Shown in pieces: positions 50,505 through 60,829 of a stretch of 64,000 bases of DNA. This stretch comes from Yersinia canariae (GTDB lineage Bacteria; Pseudomonadota; Gammaproteobacteria; Enterobacterales; Enterobacteriaceae). The notes below the pieces were generated by a model. It was not told the origin of the DNA, did no database searches, and saw nothing but the letters and a program-made list of their open reading frames with translations. Each line of letters opens with the position of its first letter. The stretch's first letter is position 1. Location: positions 1,426,001 through 1,490,000 of the forward strand of contig NZ_CP043727.1 of the NCBI RefSeq assembly GCF_009831415.1, in the 5' to 3' direction. Made by a program: the position numbers and the translations under genes.

Positions 50505-50897
50505 GGGGCTGTTGTTCATCTAACGGTGAAATGCATGACCCAAGACGGCCATGACATGCGGCGGTTAAATTAGATACCACCGTTAAAGTTGCGCCACAAT
50601 ATTTACGTTGTGAGCGGCATAATCTGCGTAGGTTATTTAAATAATCTATTTTATTTGAGGCGAGATTGTCTGTTCATCTCGCCTTATTTGACTAAACGGT
50701 ATTGATCAATAACAGTCCTGATATTGATCAAATGTCAGGTTAAGTAAAGTTCGACAGTTATATTGACTGAGTAATTATAAACTTTTGCAAATTAACTGAC
50801 GGGTGTTGCGGAAATATATCTTATATCAAATAAGAGTTGATTTTATGTTTCATAATGTTCGACTATTGTTCTATGAATTGAGCAAAAGGGAATCATT
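50505..50897. other. Intergenic region after the MCE operon
   Basis: 393 bp without a recognised gene. A hairpin of AGGCGAGAT (50658-50666) and ATCTCGCCT (50676-50684), followed by tatttg, may end transcription. A longer inverted pair, aacggtg/caccgtt, lies at about 50522 and 50578. The last 200 bp are AT-rich and likely hold the yceJ promoter. Confidence 0.5.
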
Positions 50898-51452
50898 ATG
50901 CTTTGGAAAAATACCAAGGAGCAGTTTGGGCGCATCACTATAAGTATCCACTGGCTGGTCGCATTAACTGTATATGCGCTGTTTGCTCTAGGATTATGGA
51001 TGGTGACTTTAGGCTATTATGATGGCTGGTATCATCAAGCCCCTGAAATACATAAAAGTATCGGCTGTATACTTTTCGCTGTGATGTTATTTCGGGTGGT
51101 TTGGCGCTTTATTTCGCCGCCGCCAAAGCCATTATCAAATTATAGTCGTTTTACACGAGTTAGTGCGCTATTGGCGCATCTGATTTTATATATCGTTTTA
51201 TTTTTGATTATGTTCAGCGGTTATTTGATCTCAACAGCTGATGGGCAACCTATCAATGTATTTGGCTTGTTTAGTGTTCCGGCAACATTAACAAACTTAC
51301 CGGACCAGGCAGATACTGCCGGGACAGTGCATCTTTATCTGGCTTGGGCTGTCGTAGTGCTTTCACTATTACATGGGCTGGCCGCGATTAAGCACCATTT
51401 TATTGATGGTGATATTACCCTTAAACGGATGCTGGGACGTAGCACCGACTAA
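50898..51452 (+). CDS. yceJ: Cytochrome b561 family protein (YceJ)
   Basis: A 184-residue four-helix inner-membrane b-type cytochrome. [60 protein letters not shown] and [20 protein letters not shown] with [14 protein letters not shown] contain the heme-ligand histidines. The yceJ-yceI pairing (25-bp gap) is the same as in E. coli. It is a paralogue of the cybB product at 19283-19807. The ATG at 50898 follows AAAGGGAATCATT. Confidence 0.9.
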   Translation: MLWKNTKEQFGRITISIHWLVALTVYALFALGLWMVTLGYYDGWYHQAPEIHKSIGCILFAVMLFRVVWRFISPPPKPLSNYSRFTRVSALLAHLILYIVLFLIMFSGYLISTADGQPINVFGLFSVPATLTNLPDQADTAGTVHLYLAWAVVVLSLLHGLAAIKHHFIDGDITLKRMLGRSTD

Positions 51453-51477
51453 CCAACTGTATTATGGAGAATTAAGC

Positions 51478-52056
51478 ATGTTTAATAAGACCCTGTTGGG
51501 CCTGACTGTAGGCGCACTGATGTTTACCGCAGGTAGTGCCGTAGCCGCCGAATATAAAATTGATAAAGAAGGTCAACATGCCTTTATCGAATTCCGGATT
51601 AAACACTTAGGCTATAGCTGGTTATATGGCAGTTTTAACGACTTTGATGGCTCTTTCACTTTTGATGAGAAAGATCCCGCCGCAGATAAAGTGAAAGTGG
51701 TTATCAATACAAATAGTGTAGATACCAATCATGCTGAGCGTGATAAACACCTGCGCAGTAAAGAATTCTTGAACGTCAGTAAATTCCCACAGGCGACGTT
51801 TGAGTCGACTGAGGTGAAGAAAAATGCTGAAGGTTATACAGTCGTGGGTAATTTAACATTAAATGGCGTAACCAAGCCCGTGACGTTAGAAAGTAAACTA
51901 ACCGGCCAGGGTAATGATCCATGGGGTGGCTATCGCGCCGGTTTTGAAGCTAATGGTAATATTAAGCTGAAAGACTTTAATATCACCACTGACTTAGGCC
52001 CTGCATCACAGGAAGTCGAGCTGATTCTGTCAGTCGAAGGTGTTCAGGCTAAATAA
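51478..52056 (+). CDS. yceI: Periplasmic YceI-family protein
   Basis: A secreted lipocalin-like protein that binds polyisoprenoids such as ubiquinone-8 in this family. The signal peptide ends AGSAVAA (about residue 23). The mature part resembles E. coli Yce[73 protein letters not shown], and the end [20 protein letters not shown]. The 192-residue product starts at ATG 51478 after GGAGA. Pairing with YceJ suggests a quinone-related redox step; inference. Confidence 0.94.
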   Translation: MFNKTLLGLTVGALMFTAGSAVAAEYKIDKEGQHAFIEFRIKHLGYSWLYGSFNDFDGSFTFDEKDPAADKVKVVINTNSVDTNHAERDKHLRSKEFLNVSKFPQATFESTEVKKNAEGYTVVGNLTLNGVTKPVTLESKLTGQGNDPWGGYRAGFEANGNIKLKDFNITTDLGPASQEVELILSVEGVQAK

Positions 52057-52073
52057 TATCTGTATTTTATTTA

Positions 52074-52095
52074 AAGGAGCCTTTGGCTCCTTTTT
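52074..52095 (+). terminator. Terminator of yceJI
   Basis: AAGGAGCC (52074-52081) pairs with GGCTCCTT (52085-52092), loop ttt, with Ts following. Confidence 0.88.
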
Positions 52096-52120
52096 GAACA
52101 CTTATATTCAATAATCGTTA

Positions 52121-53149
52121 TTAAGCATTGAATGAGCTAAAAAAAGGCCCATTACTGACCGAGTCTCTGATGATCAGATCAGATTGGAATATATTTTCAT
52201 TTGATAAATATCCGCCATCCAGCATTGAAACTAACCGATTAATGACTTCATTTATCATACCACTGACGGGATCTTTGATACTGGATAATGGAGGCAATAG
52301 GAAAGGCGCAATAGGGATATTATCAAACCCAATAATAGAAATATCGCCAGGAACTTTTAATCCGACTTCATTTAGTCTTTTCATTGCACCAATGGCCATA
52401 TCATCATTACTGGCGATAATTGCGCTGAAGGAGGATGGGTTGGTTAATAATGATTCTACCGCAGTTGCCCCACTTGCCGCTGTCCATTTTCCTTGCACAA
52501 TAAGATTATCTTGAGCAGGTAGAGAAAATGCGGCCAATGCTGCTTTATACCCGGAGAGGCGCTCAATCGCGGTCGGGGAGTCAAGCGAACCGGTAATAAA
52601 AGCGATATCCCGATGACCTCGCTCAATAAGGTATTTAGTCGCATTATAACTGGAGCCTTTATGGTCACAGAAAATACAGTGGCTATGATTTTTTCGCAGC
52701 TTTCTGTTAACCACCATAATCGGCTGTTTATATTTATCAATAATAAGATCCATGGCATCAACCGTTAAAAAGCGGGGATAAATTATTATTGCATCACAGC
52801 GTAAATCGAGCAGAAACTGAATAGCTTCTTGTTCCTCTTTAGCACTGTGTTTCCCGTCAACCAGCACTAACTGACGGCCATTATTCTCTAATTTCTGTGC
52901 GGCTTGAGACAGTATTTCATTGAAATAACTGCCGTTATACAGAGTATTGGTCACTACCAAGCCAATGCATTCAGATTTATTTGTTGCCAGATTTCTCGCC
53001 AGCAAATTTGGCCGATACCCAGTCTCTTCAATTGCTTTAAAGACCTGCTCCTTAGTCGCATCACTGACATAGCCTTTGCCCGACAAAACACGCGAAACAG
53101 TGGCTTTTGAAACACCGGCTTTCTTTGCCACTTCTTGCATTGTAGACAT
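52121..53149 (-). CDS. ascG: LacI-family repressor AscG
   Basis: Repressor of the asc cryptic-type beta-glucoside operon. Start MSTMQEVAKKAGVSKATVSR is the LacI-type helix-turn-helix (2-21), followed by a periplasmic-binding-like sugar domain; it aligns with E. coli AscG, e.g. EETGYRPNLLARNLATNKSE, VDGKHSAKEEQEAIQFLLDL and IASNDDMAIGAMKRLNEVGL. The ATG at 53149 follows AGGAAGGGCCT; the frame opens to 53224 without a ribosome site. It is divergent from ascFB. Confidence 0.94.
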   Translation of the reverse strand: MSTMQEVAKKAGVSKATVSRVLSGKGYVSDATKEQVFKAIEETGYRPNLLARNLATNKSECIGLVVTNTLYNGSYFNEILSQAAQKLENNGRQLVLVDGKHSAKEEQEAIQFLLDLRCDAIIIYPRFLTVDAMDLIIDKYKQPIMVVNRKLRKNHSHCIFCDHKGSSYNATKYLIERGHRDIAFITGSLDSPTAIERLSGYKAALAAFSLPAQDNLIVQGKWTAASGATAVESLLTNPSSFSAIIASNDDMAIGAMKRLNEVGLKVPGDISIIGFDNIPIAPFLLPPLSSIKDPVSGMINEVINRLVSMLDGGYLSNENIFQSDLIIRDSVSNGPFFSSFNA

Positions 53150-53530
53150 AGGCCCTTCCTGACACGTTGAAATTACTGTCATTCTATACTCTCGGCCCTG
53201 AAATTGCAGGGGTGTTGGTTGCATTCGTGATTCGGCCTATTTGTCGAGTGCATCAGTTTGCCGCAATTTGGATGTCGATCACCATCACGGAATGGAAATA
53301 AAATAAATTCATATCTTGAATTCTACCTCATATTTTAAGACTCTCATGTGGAACCGGTTACCTATTTATCTGGAAACGACCAAAGACAATACATTTCCAG
53401 TCAGTAACTCATTTATAACTATATGAATATGATAGCTAATTGCACACTTTTGCAGGCGAAGTTGTTTTTCCTTCACTCAATACAAGAGTCCACTTAGCTC
53501 GACGTGCGCCATTATGGGGAATTGTTACTC
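53150..53530. other. ascG-ascF divergent regulatory region
   Basis: 381 bp without a gene, holding the promoters of both transcripts. It contains a LacI-type operator candidate with a central AACCGGTT (53352-53359). No RAT or antiterminator leader is seen here, unlike at bgl. Confidence 0.6.
53348..53362. promoter_or_regulatory. Candidate AscG operator
   Basis: gtggaaccggttacc contains the perfect 8-bp palindrome AACCGGTT with a central CpG, typical of LacI-family operators. It lies in the ascG/ascF intergenic region. Confidence 0.55.
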
Positions 53531-54979
53531 ATGTCTAAAAATTATGCGGCACTATCACAACAGATCGTCGATGCTATTGGTGGTGCCAATAATATCGGAG
53601 CTATAACCCACTGCATGACGCGTTTACGTTTTGTACTCAATGACGAAAATGCGGTTAATTTAGCCCAATTAAAGGCGACTAAAGGTGTGTTGGGGGTGGT
53701 ACATAGTGAAAACCAGTGTCAGGTGATTATTGGCAATAATGTGGGTTATGCCTATGCTGAAGTGATCAAACTGCTGCCTGAAGGCGTATTACCGACCAAC
53801 GCACTGCCCCAGAAAAATAAAATCACTTTAAAACGGATTGGGGCAGGGATACTGGATGCATTAATTGGCACCATGTCACCTTTGATCCCCGCCATCATTG
53901 GCGGCTCCATGGTGAAATTGTTGGCGATGATACTGGATATGACCGGTATTTTCGGCAAAGGCTCATCGACTCTCATTATTCTAAATGTGATTGGTGACGG
54001 GGCTTTCTTCTTCCTGCCAGTCATGGTGGCGGCTTCTGCGGCGATAAAATTCAAAACCAATATGTCACTCGCGATTGCCATTGCCGGGGTATTGGTTCAC
54101 CCAGCCTTTATTGATTTGATGGCAAAAGCTGCGCAAGGCCAACATGTTGAATTTATGGGTGTAACTGTCACTGCGGTGAAATACACCTATACCGTAATCC
54201 CCGCACTGTGTATGACCTGGCTGCTATCCTATATTGAGCGGTGGGTTGATCGCATTACACCAGCGGTGACTAAAAACTTCCTGAAACCTATGCTGATTGT
54301 GCTGATTTCCGCGCCTATTGCCATTATGTTTATTGGGCCATTGGGCGTCTGGATTGGTAGTGGTATCTCTGCTTTGGTGTACACCGTGCATGATTATCTG
54401 GGCTGGCTTTCTGTGGCGATTATGGGCGCACTTTGGCCATTATTAGTTATGACCGGCATGCACCGTGTTTTTACCCCCACGATTATTCAAACTATTGCCG
54501 AAACTGGGAAAGAGGGCATGGTTATGCCGTCAGAAATTGGAGCGAATCTATCACTGGGTGGCTCATCTTTGGCGGTCGCCTGGCGCACCAAAAACCCAGA
54601 ATTACGCCAAACGGCCTTGGCAGCAGCGGCTTCCGCGATTGTGGCCGGTATCTCTGAACCGGCACTTTATGGTGTTGCATTGCGGCTCAAACGCCCACTG
54701 ATCGCCAGCCTTATCAGTGGGTTTATTTGTGGCGCGGTGGCGGGAATCGGTGGATTAGCCAGCCATTCAATGGCGTCTCCGGGGTTGTTTACCAGTGTCC
54801 AGTTCTTCGACCCGGCAAATCCAATGAGTATTGTTTGGGTGTTTGGCGTCATGGTTTTGGCGATAGTCATTTCTTTTGTGACGACACTCTTATTGGGATT
54901 TGAAGATATTCCTGTTGAAGACAGTGTCGGTGATAGCGCCGACTCAAATGTTTCGCACAGTGCAGTAAAAATTAACTAA
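53531..54979 (+). CDS. ascF: Beta-glucoside PTS enzyme EIIBC (AscF)
   Basis: Imports and phosphorylates arbutin, salicin or cellobiose-type sugars. The 482 residues consist of EIIB (1-80, phosphorylated Cys28 in ITHCMTRLRF) and EIIC (about 100-460, with GDGAFFFLPVMVAASAAIKF and GISEPALYGVALRLKRPL), with no EIIA. It must use a EIIA from elsewhere, probably EIIA-Glc; the EIIA of the BglF-like protein is another possibility. It aligns with E. coli AscF. The ATG at 53531 follows GGGGAA; a GTG at 53504 is less likely. Confidence 0.95.
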   Translation: MSKNYAALSQQIVDAIGGANNIGAITHCMTRLRFVLNDENAVNLAQLKATKGVLGVVHSENQCQVIIGNNVGYAYAEVIKLLPEGVLPTNALPQKNKITLKRIGAGILDALIGTMSPLIPAIIGGSMVKLLAMILDMTGIFGKGSSTLIILNVIGDGAFFFLPVMVAASAAIKFKTNMSLAIAIAGVLVHPAFIDLMAKAAQGQHVEFMGVTVTAVKYTYTVIPALCMTWLLSYIERWVDRITPAVTKNFLKPMLIVLISAPIAIMFIGPLGVWIGSGISALVYTVHDYLGWLSVAIMGALWPLLVMTGMHRVFTPTIIQTIAETGKEGMVMPSEIGANLSLGGSSLAVAWRTKNPELRQTALAAAASAIVAGISEPALYGVALRLKRPLIASLISGFICGAVAGIGGLASHSMASPGLFTSVQFFDPANPMSIVWVFGVMVLAIVISFVTTLLLGFEDIPVEDSVGDSADSNVSHSAVKIN

Positions 54980-54994
54980 ATAAAGAGGTATTAA

Positions 54995-56425
<1,431 letters not shown>

Positions 56426-56431
56426 ATAATT

Positions 56432-56467
56432 CGCCGGGAATGGCGTGTAGGGCTTATATTCCCGGCG
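56432..56467 (+). terminator. Inverted repeat after ascB
   Basis: CGCCGGGAAT (56432-56441) pairs exactly with ATTCCCGGCG (56458-56467). There is no T-run, so it may be a 3'-end stabiliser or weak terminator. Confidence 0.55.
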
Positions 56468-56517
56468 AGTCATATTATTCGCGTCTTGCTGTAGTTTTAT
56501 CTTATATTTATGGTGTA

Positions 56518-56829
56518 TCACTCGGCACGATCGCGTGTCGAGCCTTTCTTCAAGTTGAGCATAAAATCCATAAATGCCGTCCGCAATGGGGCAAATATCG
56601 GGTGTTTGCGATTTTCCATCATTGTTTCTGAAAACAGTTTCAGACCTAATGCAAATGCAGCTGTTTTCTCATTACCGAAGCCCAGATCTTCACGCGCCTG
56701 TAGCCGCTCGATGATGCCGAGGATCTCATCGTGATTCTCGACTTCGAATGTTACCGGTGCCTTATTAATGGGTTCACCTTTGCGGTCGGTCAGCGGCTCG
56801 ATAGTGATTCGATAACGGTAACCAGGCAT
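56518..56829 (-). CDS. DUF3861 protein
   Basis: A 103-residue cytoplasmic protein, MPGYRYRITIEPLTDRKGEP followed by INKAPVTFEVENHDEILGII, and a helical C-terminal half with FALGLKLFSETMMENRKHPI. This is the DUF3861 pattern; no function is known. Its ATG overlaps the PadR stop (TAATG), so it is coupled to the regulator and may be its partner or its regulated target. Confidence 0.78.
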   Translation of the reverse strand: MPGYRYRITIEPLTDRKGEPINKAPVTFEVENHDEILGIIERLQAREDLGFGNEKTAAFALGLKLFSETMMENRKHPIFAPLRTAFMDFMLNLKKGSTRDRAE

Positions 56830-57488
56830 TATTTTTTCTCCGGTTCATGAGTTTCAGCCGTTTTGGGCGCTAACTCTTTTTCAATAGCCTCGACGGCCGT
56901 CAGTAGGGCTGCATTAATGTTCTCAACCTGCTCTGGTGTCACATCCGAGCGCATCATACTGCTGCGTAGAATATGACGTAAACGGTGCATTACATCGGAA
57001 ATACCTTCAGCCATATTGCCTTCAGGGCGGCGGTTTACCTGGGCCAGACGCGAAAAAATAACATCAACCATTTGTTGGTTTTGCTGTAATTCGGCTTTAC
57101 CAGCATCTGTAATTTGGTAACTTTTACGGCCATTACCTGTCGCTACTGGGGTAACAAAATCCTGCTCTTCTAATAAGGTTAATGTTGGGTAGATAACACC
57201 TGGACTTGGCACATATAAACCTGAAGACGCCTCTTCGATAGCTTTAATCAGCTCGTAGCCATGGCTGGGCTTTTTATCAAGCAGCGCCAACAGCACAACG
57301 CGCAAATCACCATGTTCAAACAGGCGATGCATTTTTTCACCACGCCCGCGCCTGCCGCCTCTTGCGGCTTCAACAGCTTCACCTGCCATATGGTGGCGGC
57401 CACCGCGATGCATTCTTTCGCCACAGCGGCGTTCCCCTTCATGGTGACCTTCACCACAACGATGACCCCGTTTTGAAAAACCAAACAT
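56829..57488 (-). CDS. PadR-family regulator with His/Cys-rich N terminus (YqjI-like)
   Basis: A 219-residue PadR-type regulator. Residues 1 to about 52 are rich in His, Cys, Arg and Gly (GHRCGEGHHEGERRCGERMH), followed by the PadR winged helix (about 56-130, with LRVVLLALLDKKPSHGYELI and YVPSPGVIYPTLTLLEEQ), then a helical dimerisation region. E. coli YqjI has the same design and senses nickel, so metal sensing is likely. The ATG at 57488 follows AGGAGATTTACT. The upstream region has an inverted repeat of TTTAGATATATC overlapping the ribosome site area, which suggests autoregulation. Confidence 0.85.
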   Translation of the reverse strand: MFGFSKRGHRCGEGHHEGERRCGERMHRGGRHHMAGEAVEAARGGRRGRGEKMHRLFEHGDLRVVLLALLDKKPSHGYELIKAIEEASSGLYVPSPGVIYPTLTLLEEQDFVTPVATGNGRKSYQITDAGKAELQQNQQMVDVIFSRLAQVNRRPEGNMAEGISDVMHRLRHILRSSMMRSDVTPEQVENINAALLTAVEAIEKELAPKTAETHEPEKK

Positions 57489-57499
57489 AGTAAATCTCC

Positions 57500-57551
57500 T
57501 TTAGATATATCGAAATTAGCAAGGGCGGATGCAAAAAAAGATATATCTAAA
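57500..57551. promoter_or_regulatory. Inverted-repeat operator upstream of the PadR gene
   Basis: TTTAGATATATC (57500-57511) and GATATATCTAAA (57540-57551) are exact 12-bp inverted copies, 28 bp apart; each contains the self-palindrome GATATATC. Confidence 0.72.
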
Positions 57552-57687
57552 TGTACTGTTCTTTAAATTGATAGGGAGAGAATTTTTGCACAGGGAGACG
57601 AAATGGGGCGGTATGATAGGTGTCACTGCAAATAGCCCCTTGCTCTGCAAACGGCACCGGCAAGGGGAAAAGTCGCTGTTTAAGCTA

Positions 57688-58026
57688 TTAGCTTTTTTTC
57701 ACAAACTCAGATTTCAGCTTCATTGGGCCAAACCCATCAATTTTACAATCGATATTGTGGTCACCTTCAACCAGGCGGATGCTCTTCACTTTGGTGCCGA
57801 TTTTCAGAGTTGAAGAGCTACCTTTGACTTTCAGATCCTTAACAACAGTTACCGCGTCACCGTCAGCCAATAAATTGCCATTGGCATCACGTACCACCAG
57901 GCCTTCTTCAGTTGCTGCGGCATCACTATTTGCCGACCACTCATGACCACATTCTGGGCAATTCAGTTTTTCTTCTTCCTGCCATGTATATTCAGAATTG
58001 CATTTTGGACAGTTTGGTAAACCCAT
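57688..58026 (-). CDS. yjdM: YjdM (PhnA-type) zinc-ribbon protein
   Basis: A 112-residue cytoplasmic protein. The N-terminal zinc ribbon has Cys6, Cys9, Cys23 and Cys26 (CPKC...CPEC), and the C-terminal domain [20 protein letters not shown] with the end [11 protein letters not shown] is almost the same as E. coli YjdM (once called PhnA). It is not part of a phosphonate operon here, and its function is unknown. The ATG at 58026 gives the E. coli-like start; the GTG one codon upstream is possible. The ribosome site is AGAGG. Confidence 0.93.
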   Translation of the reverse strand: MGLPNCPKCNSEYTWQEEEKLNCPECGHEWSANSDAAATEEGLVVRDANGNLLADGDAVTVVKDLKVKGSSSTLKIGTKVKSIRLVEGDHNIDCKIDGFGPMKLKSEFVKKS

Positions 58027-58141
58027 CACGCTAACCTCTTGAAATTAAAATTAATAAATATAAAAAAGTGATAAATAACAGACTACTGTATTGATGTTCA
58101 CCTATTTTACACTTTTTATCACATTAAAGGATAGTCAGACT

Positions 58142-58267
58142 GTGATTGAAGTCAGCAAAGGGCATTTTGTATTACCACGACATTATATTCCTATCGTGCT
58201 GTATATTATGGGTTTTTATAGTTTTGCGCATGTAGAGATGATTGGTTCGATTAAAGCGATTTTATGA
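58142..58267 (+). CDS. Possible 41-residue small protein
   Basis: A short frame starting at GTG 58142, with AAAGGA ten bases upstream, encodes 41 residues: VIEVSKGHFVLPRHYIPIVL then YIMGFYSFAHVEMIGSIKAI and L. The middle is hydrophobic. No family is recognised, and it may be a fragment of a lost gene. It is the only coding candidate in the 317-bp gap between yjdM and the LysR gene. Confidence 0.3.
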   Translation: MIEVSKGHFVLPRHYIPIVLYIMGFYSFAHVEMIGSIKAIL

Positions 58268-58343
58268 GAAGAAGAGATATTAATCTGTAGATTCGACCAG
58301 CGCCTTTATTTTCTGATTAGGTCTTAATAATAAGATAATGGTG

Positions 58344-59240
58344 TCAATTTTGGTGGCCAAATTCAGCTACTACAAAGTCAATAAAGCTGCGCAATTTAGG
58401 TGTTGGTCGCCGATGTGCGGCAAATAGAATATGCATCTGGCGGGAAGGTGCCTCATAGCCGGCCAGCACTTGCACCAGTTGCCCGGACGCCAGATAGTTT
58501 TTCAAGACAACCTCTGCACCGAGAATAATCCCCCCGTCATTCAATGCTGCTGAGAGTAGCGCCGTTGCATCATTTACCTGCAAACGCCCATTAACCTGAA
58601 CAGCATGGAGCTGCCCATCTTTAGTAAAATGCCAGCCGCGTTCGGGAGGATTGGACCAGTAGGTAAAACCGAGGCATTCATGCGTTGTAAGGTCTTCGGG
58701 AACTAATGGTAACCCGCGGGCGGACAAATACTGAGGTGATGCGCAAGCTATCAGGCGATAAGGTGCCAGCGAACGCGCGATGAGTGACGAGTCTTTGAGG
58801 GCACCAAGACGAATGACAGCTTCATAACCCTCATCAATGAGGTCAACAAACCTATCATTGAGAGTTAAATCAACATGGACTTGCGGATACTCGCGTAGAT
58901 AACGGGTAATCAGCGGTGCCAGGCTATAAGCACCAAAGGTCACGGGGGCGTTGATGCGCAGGCGGCCACGGGGCGTGGCACTCAGTTCATAAGCAATAGA
59001 TTCCGCAGCTTCGGCCTCAGCTAACACAATTTTGCATCGCTCATAAAACAATGTGCCGATTTCCGTCAGACTTTGCTTACGCGTTGTACGGTTGAGGAGG
59101 CGTGTGCCCAAGCGATTTTCCAGGAAGGCGACATGCTTTCCTGCCATTTGCGACGACATATTGAGCTGTTCACTCGCAGTGGCGAGTGATCCACAGTCAA
59201 CCACTTTGATAAATACCGCCATGCTATGTAGTCGATCCAT
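58344..59240 (-). CDS. LysR-family regulator
   Basis: A 298-residue LysR regulator. MDRLHSMAVFIKVVDCGSLA begins the winged helix (1-60), and the inducer domain includes RGRLRINAPVTFGAYSLAPL and LIDEGYEAVIRLGALKDSSL. This type, common next to oxidoreductase genes, often controls a divergent enzyme. The divergent Rossmann reductase 112 bp away is the probable target. The start is ATG 59240; the longer frame would begin at TTG 59249. The inducer is unknown. Confidence 0.88.
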   Translation of the reverse strand: MDRLHSMAVFIKVVDCGSLATASEQLNMSSQMAGKHVAFLENRLGTRLLNRTTRKQSLTEIGTLFYERCKIVLAEAEAAESIAYELSATPRGRLRINAPVTFGAYSLAPLITRYLREYPQVHVDLTLNDRFVDLIDEGYEAVIRLGALKDSSLIARSLAPYRLIACASPQYLSARGLPLVPEDLTTHECLGFTYWSNPPERGWHFTKDGQLHAVQVNGRLQVNDATALLSAALNDGGIILGAEVVLKNYLASGQLVQVLAGYEAPSRQMHILFAAHRRPTPKLRSFIDFVVAEFGHQN

Positions 59241-59352
59241 TATTCGCAACCTATGGTTTCTAAATTCGCAATTGAATGAGTATTTATCATCTTTTGATTG
59301 GTAATTATAGTGAGTAAGTTCAATTTGCTACCGACAACAAGAGAGTATTGAC

Positions 59353-59970
59353 ATGAAAATTGGAATTATTGGCGCAGGATTTATTGGGCGTGCTGTTGCA
59401 GAATTGGCTGTGCGTCACGGCCATCACGTGATGATCAGTAATTCGCGAGGCCCGGAAACGTTACACAGTCTTGCGAGTGCCGTTGGATGTGAGATTGGCA
59501 CCGCTGAGGAGTCGGCTGAATTTGGTGAGATTGTCTTAATTGCGATTCCACTGAAAAATTACCGTTCTGTGCCCGTGGCAGCTTTGGCGGGTAAAGTCGT
59601 GCTCGATGCGAATAATTACTATCCTGAACGGGATGGGCAGATTGTCGAACTGGATACTCACCAGACCACAACCAGTGAGTTATTAGCACAACATTTGCCT
59701 ACATCGAAAATTGTTAAAGCTTTCAATTCGATACGCGTAAAGGAGCTAGAAGTGGATGGTCAACTAGCAGGGACACCAAATAGACGCGCTCTCCCCATTG
59801 CAGGGGATGATGCCGAGGCTAAACAACAGGTTAGTCATCTGCTAGACCAATTCGGTTTCGATACTTTAGATGCCGGGCCGTTAGCTCAGGGCCGGTTATT
59901 CGAACGCGGTACTGCGCCATATTGTGTCCGCTATACTTTACCCGCATTGAAACAAGCATTAGCTATTTAG
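59353..59970 (+). CDS. NADPH-dependent F420-reductase-like Rossmann protein
   Basis: A 205-residue protein with an N-terminal dinucleotide-binding fold: MKIGIIGAGFIGRAVAELAV with the Gly-rich loop at 7-12, and ISNSRGPETL where NADP selectivity is set. VLIAIPLKNY, VVLDANNYYPERDG, KIVKAFNSIRVKEL and FDTLDAGPLAQGRLFE are typical of the NADP oxidoreductase, coenzyme-F420-dependent family (PF03807). Enterobacteria lack F420, so the true substrate differs. It is divergent from a LysR regulator. The start follows AGAGAGTATTGAC. Confidence 0.84.
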   Translation: MKIGIIGAGFIGRAVAELAVRHGHHVMISNSRGPETLHSLASAVGCEIGTAEESAEFGEIVLIAIPLKNYRSVPVAALAGKVVLDANNYYPERDGQIVELDTHQTTTSELLAQHLPTSKIVKAFNSIRVKELEVDGQLAGTPNRRALPIAGDDAEAKQQVSHLLDQFGFDTLDAGPLAQGRLFERGTAPYCVRYTLPALKQALAI

Positions 59971-60480
59971 TCATTAACTGACTTATGGGCAATGCCCTTA
60001 ATCGGCTTTGTTGAATCAATCGGTTATAGATAAAAGCCCCCTGGCCGCCATTGTCTCAGGCAATCCGCACACTTTCGGCCGCCGAGTGTTGATTGTCTGG
60101 AGGCTTTGCGGTCAAAGGGTTTTTGGTGTGTCGTGGTGTGTCGTGGTGTTGCGAGGTAATGCTGTAATGGTGTCCCGACTGGAATCGACCTTGAATTTAA
60201 TCTTTTGTATTTAAAGTAAATTAAAGTATTTCTCATTTTTATACCATCATAGATACCATCAAATTATTTTTCTGGTGCTATTTAGTACAAATTAGACATG
60301 AAACTGGAGAATGATAAAGATAGCATGAGTTGTTTGTTTTGTAAGCGTCAAGTGAGCGCCGTATTGACAGCTACTGTCCGGTGTTTCAGGGGGCTACATC
60401 GCTCTCTGTGTCGCTGCGGTACAATTTTATTTCAGTGTCCCAGTGTAGAGTGAAAATTCACTCATCCAGGAAATTCATTT
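59971..60480. other. Gene-poor stretch with possible phage debris
   Basis: 510 bp with no confident gene. A leftward frame at 60024-60236 ends CADCLRQWRPGG-FYL, which vaguely recalls segments of prophage Icd-like proteins, but its start is poor. A tandem tgtgtcgtgg repeat lies at about 60125-60145. A 42-residue Cys-rich frame (60325-60453) and a GAGTGAA/TTCACTC inverted repeat (60448-60463) lie before the DUF6506 gene. Confidence 0.35.
60325..60453 (+). CDS. Possible Cys-rich micro-protein
   Basis: A 42-residue frame, MSCLFCKRQVSAVLTATVRC then FRGLHRSLCRCGTILFQCPS and VE, with a CxxC near the start and CxC near the end, a spacing that could bind zinc. It has no clear ribosome site and no recognised homologue, and may be chance. 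Confidence 0.2.
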   Translation: MSCLFCKRQVSAVLTATVRCFRGLHRSLCRCGTILFQCPSVE

Positions 60481-60801
60481 ATGTCCGATATTTTTAAAGC
60501 TGCTTTTATTTTTGTTGCACCAGCCGCAGATTCTGCAAAGCATGTCTCATGGGTAAAGACAGAGAATGTTCATGTGAAAATGATAGCTGTGCCCGATTAT
60601 CAACGAGGATGCGAGATACTTGATGAATTACATCAGGAGGGTATCCAGGCTGTAGAGTTGTGTGCAGGCTTTGGTCATCTGGGAGTTGCCAGCATGGTGA
60701 AGGCCGCCGCAGGGCGTATGCTTATCGGCGTCGTACGCTTCGATCAGCATCCTTGTCTTGGTAACGTCAGTGGTGATACCCTCTCCCCATTGCATTCTTA
60801 A
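60481..60801 (+). CDS. DUF6506 family protein
   Basis: A 106-residue cytoplasmic protein, MSDIFKAAFIFVAPAADSAK then HVSWVKTENVHVKMIAVPDY, and GIQAVELCAGFGHLGVASMV. This pattern fits the small DUF6506 family, of unknown function. The start follows CCAGGAAATTCATTT. The AraC-type gene begins 28 bp after its stop, so the two are probably co-transcribed and functionally linked. Confidence 0.72.
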   Translation: MSDIFKAAFIFVAPAADSAKHVSWVKTENVHVKMIAVPDYQRGCEILDELHQEGIQAVELCAGFGHLGVASMVKAAAGRMLIGVVRFDQHPCLGNVSGDTLSPLHS

Positions 60802-60829
60802 CTGTACCTGTGAAAAAAGAACACTTCAC

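Noticed and set aside
60125..60145. Tandem tgtgtcgtgg repeat as a CRISPR or regulatory array
   Set aside because: Only two immediately adjacent units and no spacers.
60024..60236. 70-residue leftward frame as a gene
   Set aside because: No ribosome site, and the resemblance to prophage Icd-like segments is too weak to call a gene or pseudogene.
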